From Oligoflexia bacterium (GTDB lineage: Bacteria; Bdellovibrionota; UBA1018): DNA of 64,000 nt. The stretch spans positions 33,573 through 97,572 of the forward strand of contig JARLHE010000037.1 of NCBI GenBank assembly GCA_031292385.1. Reading direction: 5' to 3'. The translations under genes and the position numbers were made by a program. Each line of letters begins with the position of its first letter. Position 1 is the first letter of the stretch. The notes under the pieces are model-generated. The model made no database searches and had not been told where the DNA came from. It saw only the letters and a program-made list of their open reading frames with translations. Below are positions 8,067 through 16,256 of this stretch, one piece after another.

Positions 8067-8983
8067 CTCACCGCCGCCGTTTGATACCAGTCGAGGAGCT
8101 GCTTCCCGCCGTTGCAGGAGTGTTCAAGGGATTGAACGTCACGAAGATGCTCCGTCAAACAGTGTCCCAGATACTCGCACTCGTTGCAAAAGGGGTTTTT
8201 ACCGGCCTTCTCTTTCTCCTCGTAGCACCAATGCATGTATTCGGCGATGTCGCGTAAGGGACGGAAATATTCGCGATCCTGCGAGTCAAAATCGAGCACC
8301 GCGAGCTCTCCCCGCGGCGTGATGTAAAGGTGGTCGTTAGAGTAGGCGTTGTATACGCCCGATAGGCATTCTCGGATATTGACTTCGTTCATGAAGAGAA
8401 AGTTTTTCCGGACCGAGCTTTCGATCCAGCGCTTCACCCAGTCCTCCTGATCGCTCCACCGCATTGGAAGCTGGTTCCATTGGTTTTTGGAATAAGGCTT
8501 GATTTCCACGCTTTCGAGCCGTTCAAAGGTATTGAGAAGCTCGATGAGGGAGTCCGGATTTTTCTCGATGAGGCGCGGGGAGCTCAGCATCAACACCCGG
8601 AACGGCCGCTTCAGTTGTCGCATGTTTTCTATGACTTGCTCGTGCTTTTCGCGCGCGTCCCCGTCGTAACTGACCGCGAGCGTGATCCGCTCGGAGTTGA
8701 AAAAATCCCGGACCACGCTCAGGTTGGTGGTCACATCGACCGGGCCTTCGTAGAACTCCGAAACCGTGGAGAGGAGCTCTTCGAAATAAGGCGCTTTCAG
8801 CAATCCGATTTCCCCGCCATATAGGTCGACCCCGGTCAGCGCCTTGTACGACGAAATCTCCCTGAGGCGATCGCGCAGCCGGTCGATGCCGATACGGGCG
8901 GGGTCGGCCAAGGCGGCCGTGCCCAGATAACAAAAAGAACAGCGGAAATTGCAGTAGTAGCTGGGATTGATGCTTACGCGCAA
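8063..8983 (-). CDS. Radical SAM/SPASM-type protein with GGE motif
   Basis: About 306 aa from a TTG at 8983. The open frame extends to 9127, but that would run deep into the upstream gene, which ends at 8974; a GGGGGA stretch precedes the TTG. The cluster motif CNFRCSFC is at residues 11-18, followed by the canonical VDLYGGEIGLL. The C-terminal region has FCNECEYLGHC and a last cysteine in HSCNGG, a reduced SPASM-like set for auxiliary Fe-S binding. The family includes peptide maturases such as the sactionine and PqqE-type enzymes. Overlaps the next gene by ATGA. The very short N-terminus before the first cysteine makes the start choice only moderately secure. Confidence 0.84.
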   Translation of the reverse strand: MRVSINPSYYCNFRCSFCYLGTAALADPARIGIDRLRDRLREISSYKALTGVDLYGGEIGLLKAPYFEELLSTVSEFYEGPVDVTTNLSVVRDFFNSERITLAVSYDGDAREKHEQVIENMRQLKRPFRVLMLSSPRLIEKNPDSLIELLNTFERLESVEIKPYSKNQWNQLPMRWSDQEDWVKRWIESSVRKNFLFMNEVNIRECLSGVYNAYSNDHLYITPRGELAVLDFDSQDREYFRPLRDIAEYMHWCYEEKEKAGKNPFCNECEYLGHCLTEHLRDVQSLEHSCNGGKQLLDWYQTAAVR

Positions 8984-9987
8984 GGATCCCCCAAGCCCAT
9001 TTCGTGAAGTTCCGGCTTGAGCGCCTGCATGCCCTGGCAATGCGCTTCCACCTGGTCGGCGCGCTGGATGTCGCGAATGGTCTTGCGGCAGCCGTTGCAA
9101 AGCTCGAAAAATTCGCAGCTGAAGCAAACCGGCTTCAGGGATTGAAGCTCAGGATCGGTACTGAGGGGGCGCGCGACCGCAAGCGAACCCATCTCGACAT
9201 CCCATTCGATGGCATGTTCGCGGTCGTCCGCGATGCTTCCGCAGGAGTAGTAATCGCCTTCCGGATTGATCGCCCGGATATGCTCATCGCAATTTCTGGC
9301 CCTGGGGCACGAGAGCGACTGAGCGTCTTGCGCTTTGGCCAGCAGCTGCTTGGTGTTGAATTCCCAAGGCGCGAGTCCCTCTTTCCAGACCTGATGATAG
9401 ATTCGGTACATCTCGGATTGCGAAAAATGCCGTCCCTGCCGTCCTGACGCCATGGCGGCGTTGAGCTTGCATTCGACATCCAGTTTTTTCGCGAGCCGCA
9501 CGTTCTCGAGCGCGTAGGGCGCGGATTCCTCGTCCATGACCGAGATGAAGTCGGGACGATAGCCTACTTCCCGAAGCATGAGGTCCGACGTTTCGAGAAA
9601 TAAATCAACCGTGAATACCTGGGTTGGCGTGACTCTTCTGGAGCTTCCGTACTGGAAGCTCGTGATGACGCCGACGCGTGGATGGCGAAAGAGATCCCGC
9701 CATTTCGCCGGGTTTTTGTAAAACGACCAGAGGTTTGTCGTGAGGCCCAGATTTGCCGGATAGCCGTGCTTTTCGACGTGCTCCAGGATCGCGAAATAAT
9801 ACTCGGGCTTCATCATGAGCGGATCGCCGCCGTTGACGACGATCGATCGGGTGCGCGGAAAACGCTTCAGAAAATCGAAAATCCGTTGAAGGTCCAGCGT
9901 GGTTTTGGATGATTCGGCGATCTCGTTGCTCGAGCAAAACGTACACGAAAAATTGCAGGCTTGCGTCGGCTTGATGATCAATTCCAT
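8974..9987 (-). CDS. Radical SAM/SPASM peptide maturase-like protein
   Basis: 337 aa from ATG at 9987, 4 bases after the preceding stop; upstream residues to 10035 are discarded. CNFSCTFC at residues 11-18 binds the SAM cluster and IVVNGGDPLMM is the GGE-equivalent. The C-terminus is a full SPASM signature: a cysteine near SCPRARNC, GDYYSCGS, then CFSCEFFELCNGC and a final HC. This is the architecture of PqqE and anaerobic sulfatase-maturase-type enzymes, which carry two auxiliary 4Fe-4S clusters. Probably cytosolic and O2-sensitive. Its substrate is expected to be the 104-aa peptide encoded upstream in the operon, but this is inference. Confidence 0.9.
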   Translation of the reverse strand: MELIIKPTQACNFSCTFCSSNEIAESSKTTLDLQRIFDFLKRFPRTRSIVVNGGDPLMMKPEYYFAILEHVEKHGYPANLGLTTNLWSFYKNPAKWRDLFRHPRVGVITSFQYGSSRRVTPTQVFTVDLFLETSDLMLREVGYRPDFISVMDEESAPYALENVRLAKKLDVECKLNAAMASGRQGRHFSQSEMYRIYHQVWKEGLAPWEFNTKQLLAKAQDAQSLSCPRARNCDEHIRAINPEGDYYSCGSIADDREHAIEWDVEMGSLAVARPLSTDPELQSLKPVCFSCEFFELCNGCRKTIRDIQRADQVEAHCQGMQALKPELHEMGLGDPCA

Positions 9988-9991
9988 GTCG

Positions 9992-11062
9992 TTACCACTT
10001 CTTGTACTGATCCTGATATTGCTGAAGCGGCGCAATGCAGCCGTCGTATCCGATCACGTCGAGGGTGTGCAGGATCTGGCGCTCCACGCACTTGCCGACA
10101 TGCCCGCAATCACGGCAGCGTGGCTTTTCCGGCAGGCGGTTGAACTGGCTCACGATGAGTTCTTGCTCGCAGCGTTCGAACTCATCCACGCTCCACTCGC
10201 GCAGGGGGACTTTGAGCCCTTCGTCGAAATTGACCAGACAGGCGACCAGAAACGGAACATAATAAAATTCCCCGTTGCGGTACGTGTAGCGCCGGTTGAG
10301 AAAATCATAGGCGGTGTAGCTGTCCTCGCCCAGCGCCTCGAGCCGGCTCGTCTGCTCGAGATCGTTGTCTTGCGGAACGTAAGTGGCGATCACCTCGTTG
10401 AGCCAATCGATGCTTTTAATGAAGTCGTCTTTGTATTTTCTCATCTCGGGCTTCCGGGCGAAGCTCATGACGTAGTCTTGATTGGCGCTGAAGTGATCAC
10501 GGTACCATTTCGACGTGTTCACGTAGTCGCGGTGCGCGTTCATCACGCGCGGATCCGGGTACTCATACCAGTTGAAGATCACGAACTGGCGGAGGCTTCG
10601 CGTCTTGAGTCGGGAGATGAAGCGGTTCTTTTTCTCGACGATTCGCTGCATGTACTTCTCGTCCAAGACCTTCATCGGGTTCATGACGACGTAAAAATAC
10701 AGGCTGGTATCGGCATAATCCCGGTTGATGACGTCAATGATCTCTTCCTGGTGTTCATCAGGCTCGGCCAGAAAAGTCGAAGTCAGGTACCAGAAATCGA
10801 ATTTGTGAATGAGCGCCCGAAGCCCGGGATCTCGTAAAATATCGAGTGTGTTTCGCGCCACCATGAAGTCGGTGGGGGTGATGTTCAGGAAATTCAGGCG
10901 GTAGCCGCGCGATTTGAACTCATCGGCCAGGGCGTTGAGGCGCGCCAGGTCGCCGCCCGAGAAGCCGTCTTGCCCTTTCGTGGCGACGTGACATCCGCCG
11001 CACTGCCATTTGCAGTCATTCAAAAGCTCTAGGTTGAGATCCAGCAGCAGCGGCTTATCCAT
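9992..11062 (-). CDS. Radical SAM protein, GPTD subfamily (4)
   Basis: 356 aa. CKWQCGGC at residues 17-24 is the SAM-cluster triad; NITPTDFM replaces GGE, the one copy with T instead of the first G. YYVPFLVACLVN corresponds to the WxWxPxLY strand of the siblings. The terminal cysteines again follow CX2CX5CX16C before IAP. It is inserted between canonical SPASM enzymes rather than next to its relatives, so the operon order alternates subfamilies. Starts inside the end of the upstream gene (8-base overlap). Reaction unknown. Confidence 0.88.
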   Translation of the reverse strand: MDKPLLLDLNLELLNDCKWQCGGCHVATKGQDGFSGGDLARLNALADEFKSRGYRLNFLNITPTDFMVARNTLDILRDPGLRALIHKFDFWYLTSTFLAEPDEHQEEIIDVINRDYADTSLYFYVVMNPMKVLDEKYMQRIVEKKNRFISRLKTRSLRQFVIFNWYEYPDPRVMNAHRDYVNTSKWYRDHFSANQDYVMSFARKPEMRKYKDDFIKSIDWLNEVIATYVPQDNDLEQTSRLEALGEDSYTAYDFLNRRYTYRNGEFYYVPFLVACLVNFDEGLKVPLREWSVDEFERCEQELIVSQFNRLPEKPRCRDCGHVGKCVERQILHTLDVIGYDGCIAPLQQYQDQYKKW

Positions 11063-12101
11063 GCAGGGCCTCGTCGAAAAACTCCTTGATGAAACACGAT
11101 GCCTTCTGCTCGCGCCGGGCCCGATCCGCCTGCACGAAGCAGTGGAGGCCGCAACGATTGAAGTGAGAGCAGCTCAGGCACCCCTGCTCGTCGATGAACT
11201 TCAAGGCCATCTCGCTGATGGAAAAGCGGTCGAGCGGGGTTTTGAAGTCGGAGGGGCGGTACGGGAAATAGCGGCAAGACGAAATCGTATCGTTCGCGAG
11301 CACGGTCAGGCGGTTCAGCGAACAGCACTTCACCTCGTTGAATTCCTGGTTCAGCCAGCGGCGGATCGGCTCGACGTTCGGGTAATTTTTCGCCAGAAAC
11401 TTCCAGGCGCGGAGGTTATCCTCGTCGGACGGCGAGAACAGATCCTGCTGTTTGAGATCGGGGATGTAATATTCGAAAACCACCGGAACCCGCTGGTAAA
11501 GCCAGTCAAAGAGAGAATCGCGCTGTTCGATCATCTTGTCGATGCTGAGCCGGTGAAGAACGACTCCAACCAGCCGGATACGCTCGCGCAAGCGCTCGAC
11601 ATTCGCTTTGAAGAGCTCGCGCTGCTGGGCATTCCAGTTGCGCCCCACGAAATCGAAGCTGGTCGCGAGCTGCGCGGGACCGAGCTCGGCGCTGATCCGG
11701 TCCAAAAGGCTCTCCACGCGCCCGTATTTCTCGAAAATCAGGTTCGTCGTGAACATGAAGCGAGCGGTTTTTCCGTGAGCGTCGCAATCCTCGCGGAGGC
11801 GGCGGGCCAGCGCGAAGAGGTTTTCGAAGTGCTCGTCCGAGAAATGGTCCTGGAAAATCTCGCCGCCCATCAGGTTGAATTTGAAGTCCTTGCCCGGATG
11901 GTCGCGCATATAGTCTTTGACCAGATCCGCCTTGTTCATGAGGCTTTTCAGGCTGGCTTGCTCGAGCGAGGCGCGGTGGTCCTGCGAGCAGAAGGCGCAT
12001 CGCAGATTGCAGTTCTCGAAGAGCTGCATTTCCACTTCGACAAGATCGTATTCTTTCTCTTTCAGGAGATGGGCTAAAATTCGATCTTTCTGCGTGAGCA
12101 T
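11055..12101 (-). CDS. Radical SAM/SPASM protein
   Basis: 348 aa. An N-terminal extension of 30 residues precedes CNLRCAFC (31-38). NLMGGEIF is the canonical GGE strand. The SPASM region comprises KCCSLNRL, SSCRYFPY, then CLSCSHFNRCGLHC and a final KASCF, providing ligands for two auxiliary clusters. It is most similar to the protein encoded just upstream (12105-13238): both have MGGE followed by F, a TNLIF strand and CGL(H/G)CF in SPASM, so the two are a tandem duplicate pair. Three bases separate the genes. Probable peptide maturase of the operon. Confidence 0.9.
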   Translation of the reverse strand: MLTQKDRILAHLLKEKEYDLVEVEMQLFENCNLRCAFCSQDHRASLEQASLKSLMNKADLVKDYMRDHPGKDFKFNLMGGEIFQDHFSDEHFENLFALARRLREDCDAHGKTARFMFTTNLIFEKYGRVESLLDRISAELGPAQLATSFDFVGRNWNAQQRELFKANVERLRERIRLVGVVLHRLSIDKMIEQRDSLFDWLYQRVPVVFEYYIPDLKQQDLFSPSDEDNLRAWKFLAKNYPNVEPIRRWLNQEFNEVKCCSLNRLTVLANDTISSCRYFPYRPSDFKTPLDRFSISEMALKFIDEQGCLSCSHFNRCGLHCFVQADRARREQKASCFIKEFFDEALHG

Positions 12102-12104
12102 GGC

Positions 12105-13238
12105 TTACACACTCATTCCGTCGATTTTCTGATAAAGTTTCCGGAACAGGCAGGTGTCCATCTTGGGCCGCTTATCGTAATCGTGCAGCAGGAAGCACCC
12201 GAGCCCGCAGTTATCGAAGTACTCGCATTGCAGGCATCCCATGTTCTCCACGAAGCGCCCCTGCATGTTCCCGTTGTCGAAGTTATAGGGCGTTCCGCCG
12301 AAATCGCCGAGCGTGCGCTTGTCGACCAGAATGCGGCAACGGCCCACCGTCCCGTCCGGCTGCACGATTTGATCGGCCCGGCAGGACATTTTTTGGGGTC
12401 TTAGGTCGAACATGTCCTGAACCGGGCCGCTTTTCGGGAAATGCTCGATGAGCCAGCTGAAGGCTTCGAAAAGCTCTTGGTCGGACGGGCTGTAGCTTTC
12501 GGCGTTGTGTTGGGGCGAGAAATAATCGAAGTAGCAATAGAGCCCTCGATTATAAAGGCTTTTGAGATAGTCGATGGTCGCGCTTTCTTCCGACCTTTTG
12601 CCGAGCATGATCTCGACATTTGGCTTCGTGAGCACGGTCGAGATCATCTTGATCGAGGGGAAGAACGTTTCCAGGTTTCTTTTGAAGACCTCGAGCGTCG
12701 CTTTGTTGAATCGGCCGGAAAAGTCGTAGCTCACGCAGATCGGGACCTCGTGGCCGTGGCGCTTGAGCTGTTCCAGTAGATTCGTTACGCGCTCGGTTTT
12801 TGAAAAGATCAGGTTCGTCACGAAGTGAAAATGCGCGTATTTCCCTCGTGCACGGATTCCTTCGGATACTTTGATCACGAATTCGAAGTATTTTTCGAAG
12901 ACCTCGTCGGGCACTTCGTCCATGAACAGCTCGCCGCCCATCATATTTACCTGATAGCCGAGGTACTGCGAGCCCAGCCGGTCGACCTGCTTCAGCAGGC
13001 TATGTACCTTGCCTAAGATCCCGTCGATCCCCGTCCAATCGTCGTGCTTTTGGTAGCAGAACCCGCACTGCAGGTTGCATCTTTCGAAGAAATTGATGAA
13101 AAACTCGCCCTCGTCGTTCATCTTCCGGCGCAAAGCGACTTCGGCGAACGAGCGGAAGCCGAGCTCCCGCTCATCGGGCTTCTTTTCATCCGTCCATCTT
13201 CGAGCGCTGAAATCATCGGGTCGGGTTCGTTTCGTCAT
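12105..13238 (-). CDS. Radical SAM/SPASM protein
   Basis: 377 aa, the longest of the operon's radical SAM enzymes because about 50 residues precede the cluster motif CNLQCGFC (54-61). VNMMGGELFM is the GGE strand; FVTNLIFSKTERV is shared with the downstream paralogue. The SPASM cysteines appear in MSCRADQ, GRCRIL, CLQCEYFDNCGLGC and DTCLF. The basic, Asp/Glu-rich N-terminal extension may contact a leader peptide, but no RRE-type fold can be asserted from sequence alone. Start overlaps the stop of the upstream orphan gene (ATGA). First of the eight-gene radical SAM run. Confidence 0.9.
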   Translation of the reverse strand: MTKRTRPDDFSARRWTDEKKPDERELGFRSFAEVALRRKMNDEGEFFINFFERCNLQCGFCYQKHDDWTGIDGILGKVHSLLKQVDRLGSQYLGYQVNMMGGELFMDEVPDEVFEKYFEFVIKVSEGIRARGKYAHFHFVTNLIFSKTERVTNLLEQLKRHGHEVPICVSYDFSGRFNKATLEVFKRNLETFFPSIKMISTVLTKPNVEIMLGKRSEESATIDYLKSLYNRGLYCYFDYFSPQHNAESYSPSDQELFEAFSWLIEHFPKSGPVQDMFDLRPQKMSCRADQIVQPDGTVGRCRILVDKRTLGDFGGTPYNFDNGNMQGRFVENMGCLQCEYFDNCGLGCFLLHDYDKRPKMDTCLFRKLYQKIDGMSV

Positions 13239-13975
13239 GAATCCATCCAGATCAGTTGCTTCAACACGTCATTTCGCCGCAGGCGATAGCAGTTATAGAA
13301 ATAGGAGATCAAAAAAGGATTCACATCGCGGATTCGGTGAAAAATCTCCGAGCCTTGCGGAATCGCCATATCCAGGTCCAGGAGCTCCTGCAGGCCCATT
13401 TGCGGCCGGCTCGCGTAGTTCAGCTGAAACCGGACGACGGGATTATGTCCGCTCGGGTCGCGCAGCCAGCCGATTTCGAAGAAGTAGCGATGTTTGAGCT
13501 TGAGGAGCTCGATCTTTTGGCCTGGGTCCACGGAGCTTTGCCAGGAAGGGTTCAGCGTCCAAACCCATTCGGGATCGATCACCTGCATCCTCACGTCGGG
13601 GGTGTCGACGTTTCCGTTCAGGAAGACGTTCTGCAAGTAGATGCGCCGAAGCTCCTGAAGCTCGTCCTCGATCATGGTTTGATCCAGGACGTTTTTGATG
13701 TGCGTCTCGAAGGCCTCGCGACCGGGCCACCGCGGGTCGGCCAAAAAGCTTGAAAGCTGGAACTCCAGACGCGGCTCGGCGGGAATTTTGATGCCGGAGA
13801 TCGGGGTTTCCCAATAGTCGTCAAACGCGGCTTGGCTGTCGAGCGCGGGTAGGTGCTCATTGAGCAGGTAAAGCCGGTACTGTTGGTTCAAGCAGGCGAG
13901 GTGGTAGGCCGTCGATTTTGATAAGCCCGGAAAGCCGGTTTTTAGGCTTTGAACGAATGCCTGATCAAACTTCAA
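13235..13975 (-). CDS. Orphan protein between precursor and radical SAM genes
   Basis: 246 aa, no family recognised. No signal peptide, membrane segment or clear cofactor motif. It has an aromatic-rich middle (DPEWVWTLNPSWQ) and a helix-rich C-terminus ending in a VLKQLIWMDS stretch. It overlaps the upstream gene by 11 bases and the downstream radical SAM gene by ATGA, so it is co-translated with both. Sitting directly after the putative precursor and its neighbour, it is a candidate for precursor recognition or for assembling the modifying enzymes. That is a positional inference. Confidence 0.68.
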   Translation of the reverse strand: MKFDQAFVQSLKTGFPGLSKSTAYHLACLNQQYRLYLLNEHLPALDSQAAFDDYWETPISGIKIPAEPRLEFQLSSFLADPRWPGREAFETHIKNVLDQTMIEDELQELRRIYLQNVFLNGNVDTPDVRMQVIDPEWVWTLNPSWQSSVDPGQKIELLKLKHRYFFEIGWLRDPSGHNPVVRFQLNYASRPQMGLQELLDLDMAIPQGSEIFHRIRDVNPFLISYFYNCYRLRRNDVLKQLIWMDS

Positions 13976-14717
13976 GCCGCAAATCCTCTGGCCTGACTCG
14001 TTTTTCCATCAGGGCGACGAGCATTCCGAGCAGGCTGTTATTGGGATTGTAGAAAAAGTGGAAAAGATTCTTTCCGCGGAACATCTGCTCCCAGAACTGC
14101 CGCTTGAAAAAAGCCGGGGCGGATTTCGGAGCGGTCGAAAAATACGACTCGAAGAAGCCCGGGACGTAAAACAAGTCGACCACGTTCTGTCCGACGAAAA
14201 AAGGATCGTCGATGACCTCGGCCCCCTCTTGAGGGGCCTCTCCGAAAGCGCTGCGGTAGGCCTGGGTCGTGGTGATCGCGTAGAGCGGAAGGCTGTCGCA
14301 GAAGCGCTGCCAATTGCCGATCAAAGCCGGGTTTTTTTCGATGAACAGTTTGAGCTCTTCTTTGTTGAAAATAGTCGATTTGAACTCCAGGTCCGTTCGG
14401 TCCTGCTTCGAGAGAATCAGGGCGTCGGCTACCGAGAGCGTGAAGCTCGGCACGGAGAACATGTTTCGGCTCTCCATATAGCACTTCAACATCTCGAATT
14501 TTTCGTCGAGCGAAACATCGGGCGTAAAGCGAATCTCGCAAGGAATGTCGAGATTGGACAGGTAAATCAGCAACGACTTTCCTTTGAGCTGGCTCTCGGC
14601 GTAATTGATGACGAAAATCTTGGACTTATCGAGAAAAAATTCTCGCATCACGTCCATTGAAAATGGCGCCATGACTTCCCGGACTTTGGAAGGATCGGTT
14701 TTCGATAAATCGAACAT
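13965..14717 (-). CDS. Orphan protein directly downstream of the putative precursor
   Basis: 250 aa from ATG at 14717, preceded by a strong AGGAGA site inside the end of the precursor gene, so it should be well translated. No family recognised. Sequence features: KIFVINYAESQLKGKSLLIYLSN early on, a SVPSFTLSVADAL middle, and an aromatic C-terminal half with LFYVPGFFESYF and GKNLFHFFYNP. No Walker, radical SAM or protease motif is visible. Its fixed place beside the precursor suggests an essential partner such as a chaperone or leader-binding protein; unproven. Confidence 0.68.
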   Translation of the reverse strand: MFDLSKTDPSKVREVMAPFSMDVMREFFLDKSKIFVINYAESQLKGKSLLIYLSNLDIPCEIRFTPDVSLDEKFEMLKCYMESRNMFSVPSFTLSVADALILSKQDRTDLEFKSTIFNKEELKLFIEKNPALIGNWQRFCDSLPLYAITTTQAYRSAFGEAPQEGAEVIDDPFFVGQNVVDLFYVPGFFESYFSTAPKSAPAFFKRQFWEQMFRGKNLFHFFYNPNNSLLGMLVALMEKRVRPEDLRLEV

Positions 14718-14720
14718 ATC

Positions 14721-15035
14721 TTATCTCCTCGACCGGCTCTTGGGAGGCGGAGTGTAGCAATTCGAATGGCAGATGAAATTTGAGTTGCAAACGAAACCCG
14801 TTATTGCCGCCGGGGCGTCGTTTTGCTCCGGCAGGCGGACTAGAGGTGAAAGGGGCGAGCCGCCCTGATGCGCCTGTCCCGCATAAGCCGCGAAGATCGC
14901 CGCAAAGCGATGTGCTGCCTTCAAAGATTCTTGGGGAATATTGATCTCGTCCGCAACCGGCGCTTTCGCGCCACCGGTCAAATCGCTTACCAGTGTTTGC
15001 CACGGCGTAAGCTGATTCCTCTCTGGCTCGTTCAT
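14721..15035 (-). CDS. Putative RiPP precursor peptide with Cys-containing core
   Basis: 104 aa. The first ~78 residues are charged and Ala/Gln-rich, as in leader regions, with a helix-prone ESLKAAHRFAAIFAAYAG segment. After APAAITG the composition changes abruptly to GFVCNSNFICHSNCY (80-94) followed by TPPPKSRSRR. The three cysteines (83, 89, 93) lie in a degenerate repeat of the form V/I-C-N/H-S-N. Small size, leader/core asymmetry, a Cys-Asn-Ser core and position between two radical SAM-encoding parts of one operon fit a RiPP substrate, for example a thioether or C-C crosslinked peptide. No known precursor family is recognised. A GGAAAG site precedes the ATG. Confidence 0.72.
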   Translation of the reverse strand: MNEPERNQLTPWQTLVSDLTGGAKAPVADEINIPQESLKAAHRFAAIFAAYAGQAHQGGSPLSPLVRLPEQNDAPAAITGFVCNSNFICHSNCYTPPPKSRSRR

Positions 15036-15050
15036 ACGGACTTTCCTTTT

Positions 15051-16166
15051 CTACTCGGTTCCAAAAAAATCACTTAGAACAGTTTTATATTCGTCGATAT
15101 TTCTCTGTTCTTTGAGGTAGGTCATCAGCTTTTTAGGCGCGGCACAGATGTCTCCCTGCCATGCCAGCTGATTGCAGTCTCCGTTACAGACGTCGTAGAC
15201 GGGGCAAGTGTAGCAAATCGGATTTCGATTGGATTCGCATTGGATGTTTTTGATGCGCCCCGGGGAAAAAAGCAATTTGTGAATGCTGTCATCCAAAGTT
15301 CCGAAATGGTTATCGGGCGCGTGATTGGGGCAGCCGCCGATCGTACCGTCGGCATTGATGGTAAAGATCTTCTGCTCGCAGGCGCGGCAACGGCAGCCGC
15401 TATGCGTCGAATAAGTCAGGGAAGTCAAAATACTGTTCAAAAACAGGTTCTGCGGTCCCCATTCCCAAACCTTGTATTCAACCGTCTGCTGGTACATCCG
15501 GAAAAACCACTCATCCAGCTCCTGATTTGACGGCGTGATTGCGGGATTTAGCCGGGCATTTCCATTTGGAGTGATGCGCTCCAGGTGTAAATACGATGCG
15601 CCGACCTCCGCTGCCTTCCGAATGAGCTCAATGGGTTCGTTTTTGATGATGTCGCGGCCCAGGCTCACCATCATCGTCACGGTGAAGCCGAGCTCTTGGG
15701 TGAGCGTTTTTACGTTCTTGGTCCAAAGCTCTTCTTGCTTGGGGTTAGCAAAACGAATCCCGCGATCCCAGCTGGTGGCGATGTTTTTCTGGAAGCACTC
15801 GGTCATGAAATCGATCTTTTCTTGATCCAAGTTGTATACGAGATTTGTTGTGGTGCTCCAGGTGAGATTGGGCCAGAGGTCTTTGGTGTAAGTCCAAACC
15901 TCTCTCATCTTGGAAACCGGCGCCAGAAAGGGCTCGCCGCCATGAAAAACAATCTGGGCCTGCCGGAAGTGCGGGATCGCCGATTTCAGGCGGTGAAGCC
16001 AGTCGATGGTCTTAGTCGTGTCAAAAATGTTCTTCTTGCCGGATGATCCGCTCGTGAAGCAATGAGCGCAGTTCAGCTGACAAGTGTCCGTTGTTTTCAG
16101 GTAGATCATCAGATCCGTCATCGGAGAGCGGGAATATGGAACTGATGGGTTCGACTGAGCGCTCAT
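15051..16166 (-). CDS. Radical SAM/SPASM peptide maturase, operon head
   Basis: 371 aa from the ATG at 16166. An uninterrupted frame runs back to 16976 but lies antisense to a well-supported gene, so it is not used. CQLNCAHCFTSG is at residues 29-40, IVFHGGEPFL is the canonical GGE strand, and the SPASM domain shows CRCRACEQ, IGGCPNHA, CYTCPVYDVCNGDC and DICAAP. The protein resembles SPASM peptide maturases that install thioether or C-C crosslinks. It is the first gene of the minus-strand operon and lies 15 bases before the precursor gene, the usual place for the primary maturase. It is therefore the best single candidate to act on that peptide. Confidence 0.9.
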   Translation of the reverse strand: MSAQSNPSVPYSRSPMTDLMIYLKTTDTCQLNCAHCFTSGSSGKKNIFDTTKTIDWLHRLKSAIPHFRQAQIVFHGGEPFLAPVSKMREVWTYTKDLWPNLTWSTTTNLVYNLDQEKIDFMTECFQKNIATSWDRGIRFANPKQEELWTKNVKTLTQELGFTVTMMVSLGRDIIKNEPIELIRKAAEVGASYLHLERITPNGNARLNPAITPSNQELDEWFFRMYQQTVEYKVWEWGPQNLFLNSILTSLTYSTHSGCRCRACEQKIFTINADGTIGGCPNHAPDNHFGTLDDSIHKLLFSPGRIKNIQCESNRNPICYTCPVYDVCNGDCNQLAWQGDICAAPKKLMTYLKEQRNIDEYKTVLSDFFGTE

Positions 16167-16205
16167 ATGTATGATTTTTCCGTGAAAAAAACATATATCC
16201 AATGA

Positions 16206-16234
16206 TTGCCCATAGCAAGATTTTCTTGGATACT
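16206..16234 (+). promoter_or_regulatory. Possible sigma70-type promoter for the plus-strand pair
   Basis: TTGCCC at 16206-16211 and GATACT at 16229-16234 are 17 bases apart, upstream of the ATG at 16257. An AAGGGGA ribosome-binding site lies about 9 bases before that ATG. On the other strand TTGCTA and TATGTT also have 17-base spacing toward the operon start at 16166, so this 90-base gap is the likely divergent control region of the locus. Confidence 0.35.
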
Positions 16235-16256
16235 CGCTTTTAAGGGGACAATTTTC

